This document shows, in pieces, positions 1-5,252 of a stretch of DNA of 7,082 bases; the first letter of the stretch is position 1; every line of letters begins with the position of its first letter. Below the pieces are notes generated by a model. It saw only the letters and a list, made by a program, of their open reading frames with translations, did no database searches and was not told where the DNA came from. The DNA is from an uncultured Oscillospiraceae bacterium (GTDB lineage Bacteria > Bacillota > Clostridia > Oscillospirales > Acutalibacteraceae). The position numbers and the translations under genes were made by a program. The DNA is taken from contig CAJJPG010000094.1 of assembly GCA_905193585.1 (NCBI GenBank), forward strand, positions 1-7,082, in the 5' to 3' direction.

Positions 1-57
1 GATCGGAAGAGCGAGGTGTAGGGGCAGAGAGGAGCGCTCGGCGGTCGCCGCGTCATT
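1..57. other. Illumina P5-adapter-like window end, likely artefact
   Basis: Positions 1-57 align without gaps to the reverse complement of the Illumina TruSeq universal (P5) adapter as I remember it. My hand count is 46 of 57 identical, with mismatches at 14, 15, 24, 25, 30, 32, 35, 36, 42, 51 and 52. The match is best at the very edge (GATCGGAAGAGCG, 13 of 13), exactly where an adapter would join. Bases 58 onward read as normal gene. The likely cause is adapter carry-over or mispriming on a genomic stretch that already resembled the primer. The reading frame stays open through it, so it would escape a simple frame check. Confidence 0.7.
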
Positions 58-552
58 AATAACGGCGGCGGTAGAATTGGGAATGAATTTCAGTACGTAA
101 TCCGGAACCAGCTCCAAAAACTTATTTGTAAGCGTTTTTGCCTCTTCGGGAGTTGAGGCAGTAAAGGCTATATCGATAAACAAGGTGTCTTCCGATCTTC
201 TTTTTATTGATATATTGCTTTTTAGCTGGCTGTACTGATATTTATTCCCCGTGCTGTCGGCAAGCTCCTTATAAATATCGTTGGTTTGCAGAATATCCGT
301 AATGGTATTCGCCAATAAAAGCGAAGCCGAAATATCCGTACTGCTGACTTTTGAGCCGGTAGCGGTGTTGGCACCGTCAGTGGTAATAGCACCGTTTGTC
401 GCAATTACCGAACCGGTTGCCGAGTATTTAGGCTCCGCCACAAACTGACAGTAGGAAAAAGCGGCTATACCGCATATAAGCGCCGACGCGATTAATACAT
501 ATATATATTTAAGCGCAATCTTAGCGAGTGTAACTAAAGATATGTTATTCAC
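1..552 (-). CDS. Wzz/YveK-type polysaccharide chain-length protein, 3' end missing
   Basis: Read by hand on the minus strand from a GTG at 552-550; 184 codons stay open to the window edge. Residues about 11-33 form one membrane helix after a short lysine-bearing N-terminus, followed by the extracytoplasmic start EPKYSATGSV, a serine/threonine-rich stretch, and IDIAFTASTPEEAKTLTNKF. This is the layout of the polysaccharide co-polymerase family (Wzz, CpsC, YveK), which sits in the cytoplasmic membrane and sets polymer length together with a Wzy polymerase or, in Gram-positives, a CpsD-type tyrosine kinase. The start is supported by AAGGAAG at 559-565, six bases upstream, and by a promoter just above. 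It is probably the first gene of a capsule or exopolysaccharide operon continuing to the left. The last visible residues, LPLHLALPI, depart from the proline-rich motif expected after VINDA and coincide with adapter-like DNA, so residues beyond about 176 should not be trusted. Family assignment is by pattern, not by search. Confidence 0.8.
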   Translation of the reverse strand, partial: MNNISLVTLAKIALKYIYVLIASALICGIAAFSYCQFVAEPKYSATGSVIATNGAITTDGANTATGSKVSSTDISASLLLANTITDILQTNDIYKELADSTGNKYQYSQLKSNISIKRRSEDTLFIDIAFTASTPEEAKTLTNKFLELVPDYVLKFIPNSTAAVINDAATAERSSLPLHLALPI

Positions 553-583
553 AGAATACTTCCTTTCCTTTTAAGCAAGGATT

Positions 584-612
584 ATTATACAACATCGTCA
601 CAAAAATAGCAA
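584..612 (-). promoter_or_regulatory. Sigma-A promoter of the Wzz-like gene
   Basis: On the minus strand TTGCTA (612-607) is followed after 17 bases by a perfect TATAAT (589-584). Transcription would start near 577, giving a leader of about 25 nt that contains the AAGGAAG ribosome-binding site of the GTG-started gene. The -10 is consensus while the -35 matches only four of six, which suits an activator-assisted promoter. No GC-rich hairpin with a T-run separates it from the lipoprotein gene upstream, so read-through from that operon is also possible. Confidence 0.6.
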
Positions 613-640
613 CAGTTAATTTTTGTCGCTTTTCGTTAAT
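612..640 (+). promoter_or_regulatory. Paired direct repeats, possible LytTR-type boxes
   Basis: ACAGTTAAT (612-620) and TTCGTTAAT (632-640) share GTTAATTTT when extended (615-623 and 635-643) and lie 20 bases apart, about two helical turns. They abut the weak -35 of the promoter at 584-612. They resemble the nine-base boxes bound in pairs by LytTR-family response regulators such as AgrA and the plantaricin regulators, where spacers are about 12 bases; here the spacer is 11. Against this, the boxes are written on the strand opposite to the transcription they would control, and the region is AT-rich, so chance is possible. Confidence 0.3.
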
Positions 641-688
641 TTTACAATATCTTACATTCTGACTGTAATATCACATAACAGTTTACGT

Positions 689-1189
689 TTAATTGTTTAA
701 GGTGACGTTTCCGAATTCCGCGGAAAAACCGCTCCGTAAGTCTTCGGCGGAAATCGGAAGTCCGGTAGCACCTAAATACAGGCGATATTTGTGCGCGCCG
801 TTTTTGTTTTCGGTAAAGTATTTGTCGTCCTCGAGGCTTACTTCGCCGTTTTCGGCGGCTCGCAGCATTTCGTAAAGATATGTAAAAGCCATACCCTCGG
901 GCATTTCGGAAATATTGTATTTGTAATTAAGTCCCGAATATTCGGCGGCGGTGCTGTCCCCCTTAAAGTGCAGAATAAGCCCCGAAAGCCCCTCGGGCGA
1001 GGTTATTTTAATATCGGTATCGCCGTTTTCGGCAACCGATACGTCGCCCTCGTAACATTCATTATAATATTTAACTGCGCAGGAAAAAGAAATTCCCCGC
1101 ACTAAGGGGGTGACGTTGCATTTCTGCCGACACCCCGAAAGAAACAGGGAAAACATAAAAAGAAATAATAACAGAGATATTTTTTTCAA
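689..1189 (-). CDS. Small secreted lipoprotein, possibly LolA/GerS-like
   Basis: 166 residues from a TTG start, supported by AGAAAGGG at 1198-1205 eight bases upstream and by a classic signal peptide beginning at once (MKKISLLLFLFMFSLF). Lipobox L17-S18-G19-C20 predicts lipidation of Cys20 and anchoring on the outer face of the membrane. Cys24, Cys37 and Cys45 follow. The rest reads as alternating beta-strand segments, including ITSPEGLSGLILHFKGD and a C-terminal GLPISAED. I know no firm family. The pattern and place fit the LolA-like lipoproteins (YdcC, GerS) that in Firmicutes often lie with acpS, nnr or alr and act in spore or envelope biology; that function is inference. It follows nnr after 16 nt and is the last gene of the operon. 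No convincing terminator lies between its stop and the next promoter. Confidence 0.75.
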   Translation of the reverse strand: MKKISLLLFLFMFSLFLSGCRQKCNVTPLVRGISFSCAVKYYNECYEGDVSVAENGDTDIKITSPEGLSGLILHFKGDSTAAEYSGLNYKYNISEMPEGMAFTYLYEMLRAAENGEVSLEDDKYFTENKNGAHKYRLYLGATGLPISAEDLRSGFSAEFGNVTLNN

Positions 1190-1205
1190 GCCGAGCGCCC
1201 TTTCT

Positions 1206-2657
1206 TTACAGCTCCTCTGTTAAATCCGTTGGCAGCATTGCGCGCTCGCCGCGCTTTTTTGCCGCCTTATCGCCCGCCTCGCCGTGAAGATAAATCGCCG
1301 CCTTTGCAGCTGCGGGCGGCTCAAGCCCCTGCGCCAGCAGGGAAACGGTAATTCCCGCAAGCACGTCGCCGCTGCCGCCTGTTGACATACCGGGGTTGCC
1401 CGTGGTGTTAAAGGCTATTTCGCCGTCGGGTGCGGCAACAATGGTATTTGCGCCCTTTAAAACCAAAATACAGCCGTATTTTTTTGCAAAATCGCGGGCG
1501 TATTTTACGCGGTCGCTTTCAATTTCACGCGCGGTCACGCCGCAGAGCCTTGCCATTTCGCCGGGGTGCGGGGTAAGAATAACGGGAGCTTTGCATTTCT
1601 TAATAATATCTATGCAGCAGGCTATCGTATTTATTCCGTCGGCGTCAATAACCGCCGGTACGTTTGTATTGAGAATTATCTCTCGTGTAAGCCTCTCGGT
1701 ATCTTCGTCTTTTCCCATTCCGCAGCCTATAAGCACGGCATTGCAGCCGCTCAGCAGTGCGGGAATATCAATATTATCGGGGGTAAACCTGCCCGCCGCA
1801 TTGGGCTTTACAGGCACGCACACCGCCTCGGGAACGGAAACGGTGAAAGGAAGATAAATGCTTTCACATAAAACAGCCTTTAAAATGCCCACGCCGCTGC
1901 GCAGCGCCCCCTTTGCCGCAAGCACGGCGGCGCCAGCAAAGCCGTAGCTGCCGCAAAAAGTGAGCGCGGTGCCGAAAGTGCCCTTGTGGGAATTATGCCT
2001 GCGCTTTTCAAAGCCCGGCTTTTCTATTGTTTCATATTCATATCCGCTCGGCGTAACGCCTATATCCGCAACAGTCACATCGCCGCAGTAATCGGAGCCG
2101 GACGGCAGCAAAAAGCAGGGCTTTAAGGCTATAAACGTAACGGTTAAATCGGCGCATATTGCTTTTCCGGGTACATTGCCGTTGTCGGTCATAACCCCGC
2201 TCGGAATATCCACCGAAACGCGGGGGCAGGGGGCGGCATTTGCAATATTTATGATTTTTTCCACCGTCTCACTCGGCGCGCGGTTAAGCCCTATGCCGAA
2301 AAGCGCGTCTATTATAAGGTCGGATTTTTCAATATCGGTTTCATTGCCGAAAACAGCCGCGTTAAGGCGGTCATAATAATATTTCGCGTTTTCGGTTGCA
2401 GGGGCGCCCATAGGCGTTATAACGGTTACGTCGGCACCGTTTCGGCTTAAAATATCGGCTATTACAAAGCCGTCGCCGCCGTTGTTGCCCTTTCCGCACA
2501 GAACGGCAACCTTTTTACCGCAAACGGAGAATCGCCGCATAATAATATCAGCCGCCGATTTTCCCGCGCGGTACATAAGCTCGCGAAAAGAGAAAGCGCC
2601 GCTGTTCACGGCATTTTCCTCCGAGACCCTTATCAAGCCCTCAGTTAATACACGCAT
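1206..2657 (-). CDS. nnr: Bifunctional NAD(P)H-hydrate epimerase / ADP-dependent dehydratase
   Basis: A cytosolic metabolite-repair enzyme. The N-terminal YjeF_N domain (about 1-215) interconverts R- and S-NAD(P)HX, and the C-terminal ribokinase-like domain (about 220-483) dehydrates S-NAD(P)HX back to NAD(P)H with ADP. Numbered from the chosen start, I see GKGNNGGDGF at 55-64, IIDALFGIG at 115-123 and VDIPSG at 149-154 for the epimerase. For the dehydratase I see KGTFG at 225-229, DADGIN at 338-343, TPHPGE at 362-367 and NPGMSTGGSGDVLAG at 421-435, which contains the presumed catalytic Asp431. At 483 residues it is close to the usual 490-520 and looks intact. I chose ATG 2657-2655 (MRVLTEGLIRVSEENA) over an in-frame ATG at 2708 because GAGGTG (2663-2668) lies five bases upstream, homologues begin this way, and the longer form would overlap the preceding gene. 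It lies 13 nt after the membrane-protein gene and 16 nt before the lipoprotein gene. Confidence 0.95.
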   Translation of the reverse strand: MRVLTEGLIRVSEENAVNSGAFSFRELMYRAGKSAADIIMRRFSVCGKKVAVLCGKGNNGGDGFVIADILSRNGADVTVITPMGAPATENAKYYYDRLNAAVFGNETDIEKSDLIIDALFGIGLNRAPSETVEKIINIANAAPCPRVSVDIPSGVMTDNGNVPGKAICADLTVTFIALKPCFLLPSGSDYCGDVTVADIGVTPSGYEYETIEKPGFEKRRHNSHKGTFGTALTFCGSYGFAGAAVLAAKGALRSGVGILKAVLCESIYLPFTVSVPEAVCVPVKPNAAGRFTPDNIDIPALLSGCNAVLIGCGMGKDEDTERLTREIILNTNVPAVIDADGINTIACCIDIIKKCKAPVILTPHPGEMARLCGVTAREIESDRVKYARDFAKKYGCILVLKGANTIVAAPDGEIAFNTTGNPGMSTGGSGDVLAGITVSLLAQGLEPPAAAKAAIYLHGEAGDKAAKKRGERAMLPTDLTEEL

Positions 2658-2670
2658 AGCGGCACCTCGT

Positions 2671-3183
2671 TTATTTAAAAGCACTGTTTGAAATGAATTT
2701 CGGCACAAATTTAACTATTGCCGAGCGCACGCGCTCATCGGGAGCAAAGACTAAGTAGCTTGTGCCCTTGCCCTCGGTAGACGATACCATAAGGTAGGCG
2801 GCGGGGTCGTCTGCATTGCAGGTGATGAAAAGCTCCTTTGCGTTTACGCTTGAAATTTGCGCGGGATTGAACTTTTCAATGCGCGAAACGGTGGCAAGCT
2901 CAAAGGAAAGTATGCGCTTTCTTGAGCTTTTATTTATTATTTTATCAATATCCATCGTTCCGTTGGTTACAATATACTCATACTCAACGTTAAAGCGCAC
3001 CGACAGCTTGTACGCGCCGAAAAGCGCGCCCGCGGCAAGCAGCAGCGAAAAGGAGCCTAAAATTCCCATAAACATTATAAGGAAAAAGCAGACGATAAAA
3101 GCCGCAAGCCAAATGCCAATTATTGCGGCGAGAGCCTTTCCGTTTTTCTTCACCGCAATTATCTGTTCAAAAAAAGTATCCAT
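2671..3183 (-). CDS. Two-helix membrane protein of unknown function (DUF6106-like)
   Basis: 170 residues. A short amphipathic N-terminus (MDTFFEQIIAVKKNGKA) leads into two closely spaced hydrophobic segments, about 17-37 and 39-58, and then a soluble, probably cytoplasmic domain. That domain includes the stretch VEYEYIVTNGTMDIDKIINK (67-86), a basic SSRKRIL, and a C-terminal DERVRSAIVKFVPKF. The pattern recalls an uncharacterised clostridial family that I remember as DUF6106, with a PH-like domain after a helical hairpin. The name is from memory and the function is unknown. The ATG at 3183 is supported by GGGGAG eight bases upstream and a promoter at 3217-3246. It is the first gene of the nnr operon, 13 nt before nnr, which may reflect only shared expression. 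Confidence 0.75.
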   Translation of the reverse strand: MDTFFEQIIAVKKNGKALAAIIGIWLAAFIVCFFLIMFMGILGSFSLLLAAGALFGAYKLSVRFNVEYEYIVTNGTMDIDKIINKSSRKRILSFELATVSRIEKFNPAQISSVNAKELFITCNADDPAAYLMVSSTEGKGTSYLVFAPDERVRSAIVKFVPKFISNSAFK

Positions 3184-3216
3184 TGTTATATCTCCCCGTA
3201 ACTTTTAATATAATAC

Positions 3217-3246
3217 ATTATACACCAAAACGTATTGTACTTGCAA
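3217..3246 (-). promoter_or_regulatory. Promoter of the membrane protein-nnr-lipoprotein operon
   Basis: On the minus strand TTGCAA (3246-3241) is followed after 18 bases by TATAAT (3222-3217). Transcription would start near 3210 and give a leader of about 27 nt holding GGGGAG before the ATG at 3183. The -35 is the same six base pairs used by the divergent promoter on the plus strand. Confidence 0.65.
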
Positions 3247-3248
3247 TA
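3233..3248. promoter_or_regulatory. Small dyad over the shared -35, possible operator
   Basis: TATTG (3233-3237) and CAATA (3244-3248) are perfect inverted repeats around six bases, and the right arm overlaps the -35 hexamer used by both divergent promoters. A dimeric regulator bound here would affect both operons. Five-base arms in AT-rich DNA are weak evidence alone. Confidence 0.25.
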
Positions 3249-3269
3249 TATTTTGTTTTGTTATATAAT
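3241..3269 (+). promoter_or_regulatory. Promoter of the PqqD-like/ABC exporter operon
   Basis: TTGCAA (3241-3246), a 17-base spacer and a perfect TATAAT (3264-3269) point right. Transcription would start near 3276, giving a leader of about 28 nt with GAGGT (3293-3297) six bases before the ATG at 3304. The -35 matches consensus at four of six positions and, being its own reverse complement, also serves the minus-strand promoter. Confidence 0.65.
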
Positions 3270-3303
3270 AAATTTACCTTTTATTAACAAGTGAGGTATC
3301 TCT

Positions 3304-3573
3304 ATGCGAATTAAGGATGGCTATAAGGTAGTAAATATGCACGGTCAGAACACCGTTGTTTATGAAAAGGACGGCTCTGACAAGCTGGAAAATACCATTG
3401 TTTTAACCGAAACGGCAATGTTTTTATGGCATATGCTTGAAAACGGTAATCCTACAAAAAAAGATATGCTGAACACTTTGCTTGATAATTTTGAAATTTC
3501 CACCGTGCTTGCGCTCGGTGATATTGACGTGTTTTTAAGAACAATGAAAGAAAACGGTGTAATAGAAGATTAA
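3304..3573 (+). CDS. Stand-alone PqqD-like RiPP recognition element
   Basis: 89 residues, the usual size of a discrete PqqD-family protein. Residues 1-35 read as three short strands (MRIKDGYKVVNMHGQNTVVY, then ENTIVLTE). They are followed by the diagnostic LTETAMFLWHMLENG (34-48) and a winged-helix half ending in DIDVFLRTMKENGVIED (73-89). This family binds the leader peptide of ribosomally made, modified peptides and presents it to a maturation enzyme; PqqD itself does this for PqqA and a radical-SAM enzyme. No radical-SAM, protease or precursor gene is visible here; the only partner is the ABC exporter starting 1 nt downstream. GAGGT at 3293-3297 supports the start. By hand count the gene is 99/270 G+C (37%), lower than samples of its neighbours, which may point to acquisition. 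The family is clear, but a role in peptide export is inference, and this is not evidence of PQQ synthesis. Confidence 0.85.
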   Translation: MRIKDGYKVVNMHGQNTVVYEKDGSDKLENTIVLTETAMFLWHMLENGNPTKKDMLNTLLDNFEISTVLALGDIDVFLRTMKENGVIED

Positions 3574-3574
3574 A

Positions 3575-5239
3575 ATGCGGAATAGGGAAAACAACAGAAA
3601 AACACTGAAATGGATATACCGGCGTATAAAGCGATATATCCCGCTTACTGCTGCCGTATCGGTTATATCGGCGCTTTCGGCGCTCAGCTTTGTTGCGCTT
3701 GCACTTATAACAAAAAGAGTGCTTGACGTGGCTACAAACGAGACTCGGGTAAGTCTGTTGAAAAACGGCATACTGCTTTTTGCGGTAATTGCCTTTCAAA
3801 TTTTGCTGAGCGCGGCGCAGTCACTTTTAAACGCCTATTCAAACGGTAAGCAGACCATAGCTTTCAGAAATCATCTTTTCGGCGTGCTTTGCCGCAAAAA
3901 ATATTCTGATATAAGCGCTTATCACTCGGGGGATATCCTGAACCGCTTTACCTCGGATATTGATACGGTGGTTACAAGCTCGGTTAACATAATACCAAAT
4001 GTAATATCAATGGCTACAAAGATAATTGCGGGTATAGGCACAATGCTTGTTCTGAATCCGTATATTGCGGGAGCGGTATTGTTTTGTGGCGTTACCGTTC
4101 CGGCAATAGGCAGGGCGATAAACAAAAAGTATAAATATATGCACAAGGAGTGCCAGAAAACCGAGGGCAAAACGCGCGCCTTTATGCAGGAATGCTTTGA
4201 AAATATTGTGGTAATTAAAACCTTTATAAGCGAGGTTCCGTTTATAAATAAGCTGGATAGCTATATGGATAAAAACTTCCGCCTTAAAATCAAGCGGACA
4301 AGCATATCGGTAATAGCGAATATCAGCCTTTACACATTTTTTACCGTGGGGTATTACGCCGTGCTTTTATGGGGCGCGGGCGGTTTATCCGCGGGTACTA
4401 TTACATACGGCACGCTTATGGCGTTTTTGCAGCTTATTTCTCAGCTGCGCGCGCCGCTGCAAAACGTTTCGGGCATATTGCCGCAGTATTATTCGGCTTT
4501 GGCGTCCGCCGAGCGGCTTATGGAGCTTGAAAACAGTGAGGACGAGCCTTTACCCGTCGGAAAAGCCGAGCTTGAAAGGATAAAGAGCAATTTCCGCTCT
4601 ATTGAAGTTAATAATCTCTGTTTCGGCTACGGCGGCGAGGTTATTTTAAACGGCTGCAGCTTTTCTGCCGAGCGCGGGCATATAACGGCCATCACGGGCG
4701 AATCGGGCAGCGGAAAAAGTACGCTTTTCAAGCTGATGCTGGGGCTTTACGAGCCGCAGTCGGGCAGTATTACCGTAAACGGCAATATCCCGCTTGACGC
4801 GTCACTTCGCGGGCTGTTTGCTTATGTTCCGCAGGGGAATATGGTGCTTTCGGGTACGGCGCGGGATAATATAACAATGTGCGACCCTGCTATTACCGAT
4901 ATGCAGATTGAAAAAGCGGCGCGTGCCGCCGAAATTTACGATTATATAGTATCACTGCCCGAGGGCTTTGAAACCCGGCTTGCCGAAAGGGGAGCGGGGC
5001 TTTCCGAAGGGCAGATACAGCGTATATCAATAGCCCGCGCATTACTGACGGATACGCCTGTTATACTGCTTGATGAGGCTACAAGCGCGCTGGATGAAGA
5101 AACCGAAACGCGGGTGCTTACAAATATAAAAAGTATGACCGATAAGACCATACTTTTTATAACCCACCGTAACACAAGCCTTAAAGCGTGCGACAGAATA
5201 GTCCATGTGGAAAACAAGAATTTTTCCGTTATTAAATAA
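3575..5239 (+). CDS. ABC exporter, fused membrane and ATPase domains, no C39 peptidase
   Basis: 554 residues: a half-transporter expected to work as a homodimer in the cytoplasmic membrane. The N-terminal 20 residues are basic, and a six-helix exporter membrane domain covers about 22-310. The ATPase domain (about 342-554) has Tyr352 as a likely A-loop, Walker A GESGSGKST (375-383), Q-loop Gln420 in YVPQGN, signature LSEGQ (476-480), Walker B VILLDEATSALDE (496-508) and switch His531 in FITHR. All catalytic motifs are intact; the LSEGQ variant is common in peptide exporters. There is no N-terminal C39 peptidase, so any leader would be exported intact or cut elsewhere. The ATG lies 1 nt after the stop of the PqqD-like gene, and only a weak AGAAG (3563-3567) precedes it, which suggests translation coupled to that gene. 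A hairpin terminator follows. The substrate is unknown; a modified peptide is the best guess from the partner, and a drug or lipid is possible. Confidence 0.9.
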   Translation: MRNRENNRKTLKWIYRRIKRYIPLTAAVSVISALSALSFVALALITKRVLDVATNETRVSLLKNGILLFAVIAFQILLSAAQSLLNAYSNGKQTIAFRNHLFGVLCRKKYSDISAYHSGDILNRFTSDIDTVVTSSVNIIPNVISMATKIIAGIGTMLVLNPYIAGAVLFCGVTVPAIGRAINKKYKYMHKECQKTEGKTRAFMQECFENIVVIKTFISEVPFINKLDSYMDKNFRLKIKRTSISVIANISLYTFFTVGYYAVLLWGAGGLSAGTITYGTLMAFLQLISQLRAPLQNVSGILPQYYSALASAERLMELENSEDEPLPVGKAELERIKSNFRSIEVNNLCFGYGGEVILNGCSFSAERGHITAITGESGSGKSTLFKLMLGLYEPQSGSITVNGNIPLDASLRGLFAYVPQGNMVLSGTARDNITMCDPAITDMQIEKAARAAEIYDYIVSLPEGFETRLAERGAGLSEGQIQRISIARALLTDTPVILLDEATSALDEETETRVLTNIKSMTDKTILFITHRNTSLKACDRIVHVENKNFSVIK

Positions 5240-5252
5240 TACAGAGTATTTA

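Noticed and set aside
662..682. ACTGT...ACAGT inverted repeat as a terminator for the lipoprotein gene.
   Set aside because: Only five to six pairs with an 11-base, AT-rich loop and no T-run; too weak to call.
791..1105. Plus-strand open frames opposite the lipoprotein and nnr genes, and minus-strand frames opposite the exporter.
   Set aside because: No supporting ribosome site, no recognisable protein pattern, and they mirror well-supported genes on the other strand.
2658..2708. A 17-residue N-terminal extension of nnr from an ATG at 2708.
   Set aside because: It overlaps the preceding gene, matches no family N-terminus, and the internal ATG at 2657 has GAGGTG five bases upstream.
3186..3218. 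A 10-codon upstream ORF before the membrane-protein gene.
   Set aside because: Its ATG overlaps the -10 box and lies upstream of the predicted transcript start, so it would not be in the message.
3184..3303. A hidden RiPP precursor peptide next to the PqqD-like gene.
   Set aside because: The 120 bases are filled by the two promoters and leaders; no ribosome-site-led small ORF fits, nor in the 13 bp after the exporter stop or in 553-688.
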